Origin: Phoenix dactylifera
Taxonomy: Eukaryota; Streptophyta; Magnoliopsida; Arecales; Arecaceae
Length of the DNA stretch: 64,000 nucleotides
Assembly: GCF_009389715.1 (NCBI RefSeq)
Contig: NC_052393.1
Location: forward strand, 2,666,001-2,730,000
Direction of reading: 5' to 3'
The first letter of the stretch is position 1. Each line of letters opens with the position of its first letter. The notes under the pieces were generated by a model. The model did no database searches, was not told the DNA's origin, and saw only the letters and a program-made list of their open reading frames with translations. The translations under genes were made by a program, and so were the position numbers. This document shows positions 34,601 to 46,100 of the stretch, one piece after another.

Positions 34601-37600
34601 AGTAAAACCCAATTGCAATGAGAGAGTAGAAGCAACAATCTAAACCAAGGTTTTAAATCCGGTGGGGCAGGTGTGACCCGATTTCTCCATGAAATGGGAC
34701 GACCCACTATCTCGACTCGTTCGGGCAGCAATTCTGGTCGAGAGTCCTGTAGGTACCCTTCATCTCTCTCCCCTTCTTTCCTTTCCTTCCTTTTACTTTC
34801 TTTTTCTCTCTTTCTTTCCCTTTTTTTTCTCCCTTTCCTTTCTTCTTTCTTTCTTCCCATTTTCCTTACCTTCCTTTCTTTCCATTTTCTTCTCCTTTCT
34901 TTTTTCGTATCCTTCCTTTGCTTCTTTCTTTCTTTACTTATTCTTCTCTCTCTTTCTTTTCTTTCTTCTTTCCTTCCTTTCATTCTTTTTCTTCTCCCTT
35001 ACTTTATTTCCCTTTTTTTCTTCTTCTTTCTCTACATTGATGGGTTTCAACGTCTGGACCCTATCCCGATCTTGTTTTCTCTACAATGGCCTTCTGTTTC
35101 TGAATACATGAAACTAAGGTACGCCATACTGGTCTGAACCGGATAGTATGGAGCATACTATACTGTACCGGTTTGGTACTGGTATCCAGTACGGATAGCG
35201 TACCAATACTCGGTATACCAAAAAAATTTCATATTATATCGTACTGACAGTGTGCTAATATAGTACCGGTACATGGTACAATATCGAGACGACGAACCTT
35301 ACGTGAAACTTTTCAATCATTCACCTTACGTGAAACTTTCCAATCGTTCATTGAGGTCAAGGTTCTAAACAGTATGAAACTGAAAAATTTCCTCGGTGCT
35401 GGCTGAAACTTCGAAATTGATCCATTTCAGCCTCAACAGTTCTTATCAAGACTTTATTCTTTCTGATTCAAAGGATGCTACTTTGTGAAACTATGATTGG
35501 TAATGGGATGATTTCTTGCTCACTTCCAGGCAAGGGAACAGTACATCAACCATCACCCCCGCCAAAAAACAGAGAAAATAAAGGTTTTTGTCATGTTGTT
35601 TCTTTTCTACCTTTATTTCCTTTTACTTGTCTCTGAAATAGATGAGTGAAAATTAAGTTCTGTTGTCATTAGTGTCAATGATCGTCTAGTTGTGGAATCA
35701 TGAAAATTGATGGTCCTATATTAGGTTGCAACTTTGATCTATATGTTATTGAACATGGTGCTCTCTATCGTAACTGTTGCGATAATGAACTGTCGATAAT
35801 TTGTCACTAGCAGAGTTTATGGGGAAAAAAGGTAAAAGCAAAAATAGTTTTTCCTTTGTTGCATGAGAATGTAAGTTTCAAGTTAAATGCCTCATGACGG
35901 CACCAGTCGATGCATGAATTCAGTGATTTCTCATCAATGCTTGCCATGCTTGACATATATCTAAACAATATATAAATTTCTTATTCTATGGTTAGATGAA
36001 TAACGATCTTCTTTCGACCATTTTTCCCTCTACCCATTAGAATACATGATTTTCTATGCACTAACTTCAGAAAAAAAAAAAAGATTTTCTATGCACTAAC
36101 TAGTTTCCATTCTATGTTAAGTGCTTTGGAGATGACCATATAAAATATTGTTGAACGGCAGGAGGAAGTCAACTTGGTGTATAAAGTCAAATCTGAACTG
36201 ATGCTATTTAATCACTTCGCAATGTTACTCCTTGCACTGGTGAACTGTTACCAAATTTTTCTAAAGATTTATAAGTTAATGCCACTTTTTTTGGGCTCAT
36301 TTGCAGGAGAGCCTTCGGCAGTTTCCTGTAGATGATGCTTACATGCCTGAGGTAATGAAGCGGTTATCTCTTGCTCGTCAAATTGACAAGATTGTGTTGA
36401 AAAATTCTCAGGTATTTCTATTTACGCACTTCTAGATGTTCTTTTCTTCTATTGAGCTAAAGTTTTTTAGCACATTAACTGAGCAGTTGCTTGGTAAAGA
36501 TTATATATCGAGCTATGAGAAGTGCAATTTCTTAATCATGTGATGATAGGTATTGTTGGTATCAGTCCTACTCAATGCAATACATGGTAATTCAGGGGTA
36601 TATATATAGAAGTTATGACTCAAATCGTGCTTTTGTTGGCTTCTGTCCACTAAAGTTGAATCAATCACTATCATGATACATTCTACATCGACATGGTCAA
36701 CCAAGTTTCATATAACATTTGTAATTATCTGATAATTGCCACAAATTCTCTCTCCTGGTCTGCCGAACCGGGCCAAATTGCCCGGTTCAGGCAGTATCGA
36801 TCCAACCCGATGCGAAACCGGGTCGGTTTGGTATTTCAATTTGGTTTCGGCCTCTACCGGTCGGAATCGGTCCTTTACCAGCCGGAACCAATCCTTTACT
36901 GGCTGGAACCGGTCCTTTACTGGCTGGTTCAATGCTAACTCGGTGCGAACCAGCTGGTTTGCACGGAGTCAACCCGATTTCGAATCGGGTGGACTGTGGC
37001 ATTATTGTCATAGTGCCACTGTGGCATTATTGGTATGTATCATTATGGGTATGTATCATTATGGGATGAACGTACAAGACTGCAGTGTCGCTTGGTTAGA
37101 GGGGTGAGTTGATGTGCCTCCTAACTATGCTGATGATTAGGATATCTACATGAGTCATTGTTACTCGATCCGATTTTAGATATCGGTATATATATTGTAC
37201 TTTAAATATATGTAAGTAATTGTATTATTTTATAATTTTTACGTCACTACTTGATTTGAGGATATTTTATGTTCCTTGTAACATGCAACATCTCACTAGT
37301 CATTTTATGATTTGTATCATTTTAAAATAATAAAATGCATCATTTAGGTTAAACCGGGATCATAGAAAAATATCAAGAAAACACCAAAAAAATCAAATTA
37401 GACTTAAAATCATTGAAAAACTTCAAAAAAAGTAATTACTAATTAAATATTCTTGAGAAGTTAAAAAAAATCGAGCGTGCCGATACGGAACCGGCACGCC
37501 TTACATGCACCGGTACCAAACCATATTGGCCGCTGATCGGTACGGGTCCCGATACCGGTTCGGCGGTCCTTGTTCTATCTACAAGGAATACTGGGTGGAT

Positions 37601-40600
37601 CATGGTATCATATTGCTAGCTCTGTTTTTTTTAGCTAGATATATGAAATAATTTTTGGAATGCTTGACCAGATCTCTCTCTCTATCTATCTACTTGTCGT
37701 CAATTCTTGATGCTAGGCTCTTATCTTGTGGGTTTGATTGGATCATAATGTGAATGCACCAGTTTGTTGAACTCTACAAGTGGAATGGTGTCTCAGTATC
37801 CTATTGGCTACAACAATTTATTGTCAATTGCTGTAGATATAAGTCCATCATCAAGCCCTATGCTGTCGGTGGTCCTCTGATATTTCAATTTTCCAGTCAT
37901 ATCATGTTTGTAGTTTAGGGGTATTTTAGCTGTGTTTTGGATCACCTATTAATTTTTAGTGGTTCCCATGCAAATGAAGAGCTTTCTTTTAGTTCTTTTA
38001 AAACATGGAATGTAATTAATAAACAATTTCCATTCAACATTTTGCTTCCTGTTGTTGTTTCTTAAGGAAAATGCCAAGAAGAGCTGGCTTTTACGGAATG
38101 CTGAATCTGTGGAATTGGCTGTGGAGGACAGTGGCAGTGAGGAAGAAACTGTGAAAAGCCATAAGCAGAAGAAAATTAGTTCTCTTCATCTAAAGAAGCT
38201 GCACCAGGTTTCTCCGTTTTAGTTTTGACCATGGCTACATTTCCGATTACTAGAGCAGTAGCTGTAGCTACTACCCTAGAAAAGAAACTTTTAGTGGATT
38301 GACTTTGTAGGTTCTCTCTCTCTCTGAAAATTCTCTTTTCTATAATTTTATTATGTTTCAAATGGCAGGAGCTGAATGGCCGCTTAGCACGGCCATTACA
38401 ACCAAAATCATTCTCAAATCGCTTTTTGGCTGGGGTAAGTTTTCAATTTGTTTCTCTTTGTATGCACATATATATATTCTCTCCTTATATATGATCAAAG
38501 CAAGAATTTATTGCAGATTATCCACAAACTATTAGCTAAAGGTAAATTTCTGATATGTTCCTTACTTCCTTAGTTCAAAGGTCTCATCCATACCCTCTCC
38601 CATCACCCGTCGTCATTTGTTACTCAGTTTCCCTTGTCCATCGGTCATGATGACAAGTGAGTTGCACAAAGCAGCAATGGAAATGGGAACAGATGCATGG
38701 GAGGGGGAGGGGGGGGGGGGGGTTGGGACATCTAATTAATAATGTTGACCACTATGAGTGCTTGGGAACAACCATGGATTTGCTTGTGCATATATAAATG
38801 GTAGACGATATGTATCATTCATGATGGTCTCTTTGGCTGTTAACTCACAGTAGTATGAATTCAGGTTTGTTTCTTTTTAGAAAGCACGAAAGTTTTGTTT
38901 CCAAAGCATTTGCACCTAGGATTTGCAAGCTGTCAGCAAGTTGAAACACCAGCACTGGCATGACATGATATGTATGTTGCTAGTGCTAGATTGGCATGCC
39001 ACTGGCACATAATACTTCAAACTTTGGTCCCAATGAGATTAATATATTCTGTAATGTTGCTTGGCAGAAGATGCTGAAGCTTTTTCTATGATGGATTTAC
39101 GGTCATTCTCAGTACAAGGAGAGAGACCTGATTGGTATCCAAAATATGAGTGTGGGAGGTGTTTTGCAAGCAGAAACATGTCAAATGACTTTGTTTATGC
39201 ACAAAAAAAAAAGCTTTAAGAAGGGACTAGACATTTGTTGGGGGAATAGCATCCCGTTGTTTGAAGGTTCTTAATGTTGACAGGTGATTTCATGAAAGTG
39301 AACTGGGTCGTAAGGATTGTGAAGTCGATCAATTACCTCTCCCTTTGATTTGAGCAATGGTTCTACCATGAGAGGTCTAAATTATTATTATCAAAAGATT
39401 GCAAAAGGACTGAAGTTTGATTTTTTTTTTTTTTTAATTCATAAACGGTTATTACAACCATGAACTATTATTTAAAAAAAAATCCTGGGGAGTTATCTAC
39501 AGACAAAAACTGGGATTCATTAGCAGGAAGCTGTGATATAGCCTGTCTGGCCATTGAGGATGGGGAAGATAATTTTCGTTTTTTTAAGAAAAAAGAGATC
39601 TCAAAGTGCTAAATTTCTTATGAAAGTGTCTCTCATGGTTCTCTTTGAGGACTTGATCTCAGTTAATATCAACACATCCTGATGGCTATGGAAACATAAT
39701 GTTCAAGGGTTGAGAGGTATTGTGATGTGGAATACTAGGAGAGGAAAATTCTACTAGAGCAAGCTTAGAAGTTGCACTCGTTTTGAAGTTAAGAAGATGA
39801 ATAGATTATGATGCTACAAGCATGTTCATCAATGTTCTGTATAGACATTGTAGGAACTCTGATTAACAGTGGGTTTCGGTCTGTCTGTCTTTACACTTCT
39901 TGACAATCTGCTATTTGCTGGTATCCTTATTTTTAAAGGCATTTGTGAGGAAAATGAATTTGGTCTAAGTTGTATATTTTTCAATATTTAATCTTTTAGT
40001 TTATTATGTATTCCACTTGAATGTGATTCCACTGTTTCCAAATGAGTTTGTTAATCATTGACTGAATTAGTTCTTATTATACAGTATTTTAGTATCATTA
40101 TAATATGTTTAGTCATGCGAACTTACTTCTCATTGTGGAGGTGCTTTTTTCTTCCAGCTGTTCTGATGATATGCAGTGTCTGCATGTCGAGACTTGTGTT
40201 AGTGTTCTCTTGTCTAACTTGTCTTTGGATTCCAGGCTGGTGTTTCTCCCCTCCTTCAGCAGCAACTGGAAGAGTTGTCAAAGAAGGATCCAAGTGGCAA
40301 TGTGAGCTACAAAGAAAATAAAAGACCTGGGTTTCAGGTTATTGGCCAGGATTGTATTGAACCTCTTCAGGCTCTCCGCAGTTCTGGGCGCGAGGTATGT
40401 CAGAGAAGTAGTTGTTTTTATTGGTTCCCCGATTGATTGCCTACTTTAAAATTGTTGTTCCGTGTTATATGCAGTGATCTCTGATGTAATATGATGTTAT
40501 TTCCAAAAAAATGCATAGAGATGCCTAGCATAGGTATCTAAGTGTCTCAGCTGATGACAAATATGACTTCTGTTATAACATATAGCACAATTTTGCAAAT

Positions 40601-41591
40601 TCTGAGAAATTTTCTATAACAATTGATATTCCATGATGACCAGTCAATACATTCTCGGGTGGCCAGCCGATAATAGCTTCACTCGTATGTTATACGTCTC
40701 CATGTCAGGAAACTCTTTAGGCAAATAGGAGCTGATGATCTACATTAAATAAAACAGCTTTACTTGTCCCTCTATCTTCGGTTTTTGAGATTGTTCTACC
40801 TCGTACTACTGTACTGATTCCTTACTGAAAAGGGTACTTAATTTAACAACAATACTGAGTCTAGTACTTTTATTCTGTCTCAAGGTTATTGGAATAAAAG
40901 GACCTTGAAGTTCTACCTTTTAAAAAAAAATAAAATTCAACTCTATGCTGTTCTTCTCTTTTAATCTCAACAATCAACCAAAATGTTGTGGTTTTTTTTT
41001 TTTTATACTAGAAATTCTGTTATATAATCTTTGTTCTTTTAGGGATGGCATCCCAGTCATCTTTCTTGGAATTAAGTCATTTTATTTAAGTATTGGTACA
41101 TGGAAATAAAGTAGGAATAACTTAGAAATTGAAAGGAGATATATTATTGGCTGCCTTGAATAATATCAGCATACTTCTTTAAGCAAGCATGGTTCTATTG
41201 TTCTCTCATCACTGAATTTTAACTTACTACCCAATCCATCAAACAAAAATTTTACAGAATTGGTTTGGAAATACTTGTTATTTAGCATCTATAGTGATTT
41301 CAATGTTTTGCCTCATTCATTCATGGTGAATCTTGCACAGGGACTGATTTCCAAGTCTTTATTTTGGTCAGTGTTGTAATTGTCAATTATTCACTAGTAA
41401 AAATAAAAGCTTTTGACTGGTCCAACCTTCTCTTTAATGAGAGACATTGGATTTTCATTCTTTGGTGTTCTCGTCCTTTCTTGCACGTCTGCCAGGTTTG
41501 TGTGAGTGTAGACAAGAAGAGAGAAGTGCGAAGACTGGCTGAGACTTGGAAGCGAAAGAACCGAGAAGAAAAAAAGCGTATGCTCTCTCTC

Positions 41592-41627
<36 letters not shown>

Positions 41628-41782
41628 TTCCCCTTCTCTCTCTCTCTCTCTCTGTCTCTCTGTGGATGCATTACATTGCTATAGTTCTTGTTGCCATTAA
41701 TTAAGATTGTTGCTTTTGTTTGCCAGGTACACGGGAGCAACAAAGAAAAGAGAAGAAAAAGGCAAAAGAAGGAATGAAGTAG
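25206..41782 (+). CDS. RH13: DEAD-box ATP-dependent RNA helicase 13 (Mak5/DDX24 type)
   Basis: Fifteen exons: 25206-25386, 25513-25803, 26615-26802, 27271-27471, 29156-29332, 29958-30346, 31725-31905, 33552-33674, 33748-33864, 36307-36411, 38067-38207, 38369-38434, 40236-40394, 41496-41577 and 41727-41782. They encode 818 residues, close to the Arabidopsis RH13 length as I recall it. All junctions are GT-AG and keep frame. The N-terminus (to about residue 155) is Lys-rich, suiting a nucleolar protein. Helicase motifs are complete: Q motif GFKEPTPIQ, motif I AETGSGKT (226-233), Ia PTRELA (280-285), TPGR (329-332), DEAD (356-359), SAT (411-413), IVFCTS (499-504), [10 protein letters not shown] (551-560) and HRSGRTAR (581-588). 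A Lys-rich C-terminal tail follows. Yeast Mak5 and human DDX24 act in 60S ribosomal subunit assembly, so a nucleolar ribosome-biogenesis role is inferred. Introns total about 14 kb and hold several repeats. The first donor (GAG then GTCCTC) is weak but is the one that fits. Confidence 0.93.
27513..27721 (+). repeat. 103-bp tandem duplication in RH13 intron 4
   Basis: Units beginning GATATCAGTATTTGAGGACT at 27513 and GATATCAGTATTTTAGGACT at 27616 continue in parallel through CATCAGTTT, ATCAGTTTAACATGGTAGTA, TGCAAATAG and GTACATTTTTAAT. The second unit carries a short insertion. Confidence 0.88.
28330..28755. repeat. Fold-back purine/pyrimidine element in RH13 intron 4
   Basis: A purine-rich half (about 28440-28563, GAGA and GGGAGA units) is followed directly by a pyrimidine-rich half (about 28564-28665, CTCTCT units), so one strand can pair with itself. 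Its outer sequence has a 9-bp perfect inverted repeat, AGGGGCGGA at 28380-28388 and TCCGCCCCT at 28412-28420. The right end carries GGTACC-type text (GGCACGGTACCGTACTATAC). A related arrangement is at 32640-33110. Open frames across it are low-complexity artefacts. Confidence 0.7.
28527..28563. repeat. (GGGAGA)n hexanucleotide repeat
   Basis: Six successive GGGAGA units form the inner end of the purine half of the fold-back element. They are G-rich on the plus strand and could form unusual structures. Confidence 0.85.
32340..32640. repeat. GGTACC-type dispersed repeat with AT-rich tail in RH13 intron 7
   Basis: It opens with GAACCAGTACCAGGATCCGT and GGGGTACTAGTTCAGTATGG. At 32459 GACCGGCATGCCTATTTTTT parallels the boundary at 5515-5545 (GGCACGCCTATTTTTTTTTA) and the reverse complement of the one near 37500. 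An AT-rich tail follows. It seems to belong to the same family as the elements at 5.4 and 37.5 kb. Confidence 0.55.
32640..33110. repeat. Fold-back element copy in RH13 intron 7
   Basis: Same plan as 28330-28755: a GGTACC-rich edge (GGAACTGGTACCGGACACCA), a purine-rich half (32755-32800), a GC-rich centre with a near-perfect palindrome around TTTCCCTGTTTC and GAAACAAGGGAA (about 32860-32885), a pyrimidine-rich half (about 32955-33002) and a closing edge with GGAACCGTACCGG. No protein is encoded. Confidence 0.65.
34640..35310. repeat. Pyrimidine-tract and GGTACC-type repeat in RH13 intron 9
   Basis: A 270-bp TTTC/TTCC-rich block (about 34757-35030) is bounded by GGTACC on the left (34751) and by ACTGGTCTGAACCGGATAGT, CTGTACCGGTTTGGTACTGG and related text on the right (35120-35300). 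The right edge recurs at 15335-15415. Long open frames here on both strands are low-complexity artefacts. Confidence 0.65.
36755..37010. repeat. Hairpin-rich repeat with 21-bp tandem units in RH13 intron 10
   Basis: A hairpin is formed by CTGCCGAACCGGGC (36760-36773) and GCCCGGTTCAGGCAG (36780-36794). Three 21-bp units start at 36862, 36883 and 36904 (pattern YGGAAYCRRTCCTTTACYRGC). A second hairpin, ACCCGATT and AATCGGGT, lies at about 36973-36991. The family is unknown. Confidence 0.7.
37015..37560 (+). mobile_element. hAT-like transposon 3' end, second copy, in RH13 intron 10
   Basis: The last coding codons (YHYGMNVQD) and the following AT-rich 3' region match the minus-strand copy at 5440-5950 over roughly 500 bp with about 20 percent visible differences. 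It continues through TGTGCCTCCTAACTATGCTG, ATGCATCATTTAGGTTAAAC and ends near GGCACGCCTTACATG. Only the extreme 3' end of the element is present. Confidence 0.55.
38709..38722. repeat. Poly-G run (14 bp) in RH13 intron 12
   Basis: Fourteen consecutive G residues preceded by GGGAGGGGGA, giving a G-rich tract on the sense strand with quadruplex potential. Confidence 0.95.
41593..41627. repeat. Poly-C run (35 bp) in the last RH13 intron
   Basis: Thirty-five consecutive C residues begin 15 bp after the donor at 41578, flanked by CT repeats. Long C runs are rare and prone to sequencing error, so the exact length is uncertain. Confidence 0.9.
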
Positions 41783-42677
41783 AGGATTTGTTAATGACTC
41801 ATGTTTTGGAGGTCGTGTCATTTTTCCATGCTTGCCAGGAAATGACGGAAAGTTGCTTGCATATTCTTCATTTTTCTTTCTTACTTTCTGTAAAATTGCC
41901 TTTAAGTGAGATATCTAGAAAAATTGGGCAAAATTAGTATGAGAAACTAGCTTCTCTTGAGGAAGTGAGTGAATGAGCGGGCACTGTGAAATTTTGTAAT
42001 TCTGTATTAAAATGAATTTCTTAAAATGCTTTTTTTAATTTAAAACAATCAGCTACTTAGGTCACTGAAAAAATCTTGATCTATTCTTGATTTAGCCAAA
42101 TGATTCTCTCGATAGCATTCTCATCTAATTGAACAGAACAAGAATAATCAATAATTCTTGAATATTGTAATTTATACACAAGATGCTCACAGGGAAGCAC
42201 CTGTGTTCGGCGGTTGTTTTGCTATTATTTATTTTTGTTGCCTCTTTGTGCTTCAGTCGACATGAATTTCTGTAATATATAGTAAGCTTGTGTCTCATAT
42301 ACATTTTAGATTTTTAAATATTTTTTAATGATTTGAATTCGTTCCAGATTTTTGTGATTTTTTCGCATTTTGTGAATTCTGATTCTTTGCCCCTTCTGGA
42401 ATATCTTCACAATAGGTGTATTAGTAAATCTATTATGCGTATCTATGAACACCAGCGTCCAGCCGTTCTGTGCACGGTGCAAGGAAGCATTTAGTGAGAG
42501 GAGTTTGGTTGTCTGGAAGATTCCTTGCGTATCTATCCCATTACTATAACAAAAAATAAATGAAAAGGAAAAATATGCGTGGAGAGTTCATTTGCGATAG
42601 AAGTTAGGATCTCAGCACGCACATAATTAGATAAAGCATACGTGGACCAATAAGTTTTACAAGGCTTCTCCTAAGTA
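41783..42677 (+). other. 3' UTR of RH13 and spacer up to the Copia insertion
   Basis: AT-rich sequence after the TAG at 41780-41782. Probably 3' UTR for the first few hundred bases; no other feature was recognised before the target-site duplication at 42678. Confidence 0.4.
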
Positions 42678-42682
42678 TATTT
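42678..42682. repeat. Target-site duplication TATTT (left)
   Basis: TATTT immediately precedes the left LTR and recurs at 47580-47584 immediately after the right LTR, as expected from integrase cleavage. Confidence 0.95.
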
Positions 42683-43069
42683 TGTAGAAAAACAGAGTTG
42701 AACAGAAGCTTTAAGGTGAATATTCTTTGAGGAATTAAAGCTAACACTTGCTGGGCATAAACAGATTTACAAGTGAAATAAACTAAAGGAATGTAAACTC
42801 AAGCCAATTGAAAGAGAAAATTCATCTGTTCATATTCTTCAAGAGAAAGAAAACGACCTTACAAAATGGGTTAAAAACAACAACTAAATTAAGCTAGAAA
42901 TTAGCAACCACTTAGCAACTACTTAGAAACCACCTAGCAACTACTTAGAAACCACTTAGCCACTAAAAAACAATATAACATGTAATCCTGATAACTAGGA
43001 AGCTTAAAGACACGTAGCCAACTAATACCCAAAGAATAGGACAACAGATAACTAAAAAATTATTCAACA
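42683..43069 (-). repeat. 3' LTR of the Copia element
   Basis: 387 bp; on the plus strand it starts TGTAGAAAAACAG and ends TTATTCAACA. It differs from the other LTR at one base (T at 42779 against C at 47289). It contains short internal repeats around CTTAGCAACTACTTAGAAAC. Confidence 0.97.
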
Positions 43070-43082
43070 AACCCTCCTTTAA
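43070..43082 (-). other. Polypurine tract of the Copia element
   Basis: Minus-strand TTAAAGGAGGGTT abuts the 3' LTR, the expected place for the plus-strand primer in reverse transcription. Confidence 0.85.
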
Positions 43083-43102
43083 ACTAAACTTTATATCAAA
43101 GT

Positions 43103-46100
43103 TCAGTTTAATAACTTCTCCAACATACAAACACCGAGCAACTTCCTTTGTTTCTGAAATGTTGACAACTTGAGAGGTTTGGTAAAAATATCAGCAATCT
43201 GGTCTTCACTTCTGCAGTAGACAAGATCAATGACCCCTTCTTTCACAAGGTCCCTCAAGAAATAATTCCTCACATCTATATGCTTGCATCTTCCATGAAA
43301 AACTGGATTCTTGGACATCTTAATTGTTGAGCTGTTGTCACAGAAAATAATAAGTGGTCCCTCTTGCTTGAAATGACATTCTTCAAGAATTCTTTGCAAC
43401 CATATTGCTTGGCAAGCACATGAAGTTGCTGCTACAAATTCAGCTTCAGTTGTTGATAAAGTCACAATCGATTGCTTTCTTGATGACCATGAAACAGCTG
43501 CTGTTCCCATCATAAAAACATAACCAGATGTGCTCTTTCTGTCATCAAGATCCCTTGCAAAATCACTATCTGTGAAGCCAAACATCTCTGACTTTTTTCC
43601 ATTCTTATAAAATAAACCATACTCAGCTGTACCTTTCAAGTACCTGAGAATTCTTTTTGCTGCCAGAAGATGCATTTCCTTTGGACTCTCCATGTATCTA
43701 CTGATAAGGCTCACAGCATGCATGATATCTGGCCTTGTAGCAGTTAAATACATCAAGCTTCCCACTATTTGCTTGTACAAAGTGCTGTTGACTTTCTTCC
43801 CTTCAGGATTTCTAACAAGCTTCATTCCTGCATCAATTGGTGTGCTGACAGGATTGCAATTCTTCATTCTAAACCTGTCCAAAATGTCTTGAACATACTT
43901 TTTCTGTGAAATAAAAATGCCTGTAGCAGATTGATTCACCTCTATTCCAAGATAATAATGCATCAATCCAAGATCTGACATCTCAAATTCAGCCATCATA
44001 GACTTTTTAAACTTATCAAACATAACCATATCATTTCCAGTGTAGATTAAATCATCTACATACAAACAGACAATAAGCATCTTCCCACCTTCTGATTTTA
44101 TGAAAAGTGTATGTTCATAAGGACATTTTTCAAAACCTTCCTTCAGAAAATAAGATTCAATACGACTATACCAAGCTCGTGGGGCTTGTTTTAGTCCATA
44201 CAATGCCCTTTTTAATTTATACACTTTATGCTCATTTCCAGCCTTAACATAACCAGGGGGTTGATGAATAAATACCTCCTCATCCAAGTCTCCATGCAAG
44301 AAGGCTGATTTAACGTCCAGTTGATAGAGTGGCCATGAATTCTGTGCTGCCAAAGCAATTACCAAGCGAATCGTATCATGCCTTGCAACCGGTGCATAAA
44401 CTTCTTTATAATCGATACCAAATTCTTGCTTGTAACCTTTGGCAACTAGACGAGCTTTGTATTTGTCAATCTCACCATTCTCCTTCAACTTTGTCTTGTA
44501 GACCCATTTTACTCCAATAGCCTTCTTCCCTTTTGGAAGTTCAGTTAACTCCCAAGTATTGTTTCTTTCAATAGCTGCAATTTCTTCATCCATTGCCTTC
44601 TGCCATTTGGATTCTTTGGTAGCCTCTTCAAAAACTGTAGGATCACAGTCGGAAAATAGAGCAAAATATGTCAGTTCTTCCTCATCAGATTGTTCAATTC
44701 CAGGTACTTCATAATCAATCATCCATGCTGGTCTTCTTCTGACACGTTGAGACTGCTGTCCTTCATTTAATTCAGCTTCTGGAGCTTGTGGAGTTGCTGG
44801 AGCTACTGGAATGATGCTCTGACTCCCTAGTGTTTGCTGCTCATTCTCCCTAGGTTGCTGCTGTTTTTCCTCTTCAATTTCCCCATAGCAAACAACTTGT
44901 ATCTTCTGTTCAGCTTTGCCTTCATCCCATTCCCAGAATTTTCCTTCATCAAAAATCACATCCCGACTGATGATGATTTTCTTGGTGTTTGGATTGAACA
45001 GCTTGTATGCTTTGGAATGATTGCTAACACCAAGAAAGATAGACTTTTCTCCCTTATCATCTAACTTCTTCCTCTTCTCATCTGGAATGTGAGCATAAGC
45101 AATACAACCAAAAATCTTAAAATAATCCACACCTGGTTTTCTTCCGCTCCATGCTTCCTCAGGTGTCATATTTTGAACAGCAAAAGTTGGACTTCTGTTC
45201 AGAATATGAATGCTCCAGTTGACTGCTTCAGGCCAAAAATTCTTGGGAATGTTGCTTTTCTTCAAAAGGCTCCGCACCATATTTAAGATAGTGCGATTCT
45301 TCCTCTCACAAACACCATTCTGTTGGGGCGTATAGGCTGCTGTCAATTGCCTCTTGATTCCATGTGTCTCACAGAAATTTGCAAATTCTTGTGAGTTATA
45401 TTCTCCTCCACAATCAGTACGCAGCACCTGTATTTGACTCCCTGCTTCCTTCTCAACAATTACTTTAAAGCTTTTAAAAGCCATTAAAGCTTCAGACTTT
45501 TGTTGTAAGAAGTACACCCATGTTTTTCTACTAAAATCATCAATGAAAGTAATGAAATAGCGTTTACCTCCATTGGAAACTGGATTAATTGGTCCACAAA
45601 TATCAGAGTGTACAATCTCCAATAGCCTCCTTGCTCTGGTTGAACTCCCCTTTGGAAATGGATCACGGTGTTGCTTGCTAATAACACATTCTTCACAAAC
45701 AATTGAGGGACTTTCAAAATTAGGCAGACCAGTCACCATGTTCTTTTGTTGAAGTTGCTTGAGACCACCAAAGTTTAGATGACCATAGCGAGAATGCCAC
45801 AGCCAAGCCACATCATTTGTCTTTGCTGAGAAACATGACTGACTAGCACAATTTAGATGCAGAGGAAACATTCTGTTAGCTGTCATTTTAACTTGAGCAA
45901 TTAAGCCCAATTTGGAATCTTGAATCCGGCACACTCCATCTTTGATGATAATCTCATAACCCTTCTCTTGCAATTGACCAATGCTTAGCAGATTGGTCTT
46001 CAATTCTGGAACATAAAGGACATTAGAAATTTTTTGAGAGGCATTACCCTTCATTTGAATGATCACCTGTCCTTTTCCCATGACCGAGACTTTAGAATTG

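Noticed and set aside
34673..35137. Open frames of up to 154 codons on both strands
   Set aside because: They lie in a TTTC/TTCC simple-sequence block inside an RH13 intron and encode only Phe/Ser/Leu or Lys/Arg/Glu runs.
41364..41821. Open frames spanning the last RH13 exons and the poly-C run
   Set aside because: The plus frame is the RH13 exon read into its intron (poly-Pro), and the minus frame is a poly-Gly shadow.
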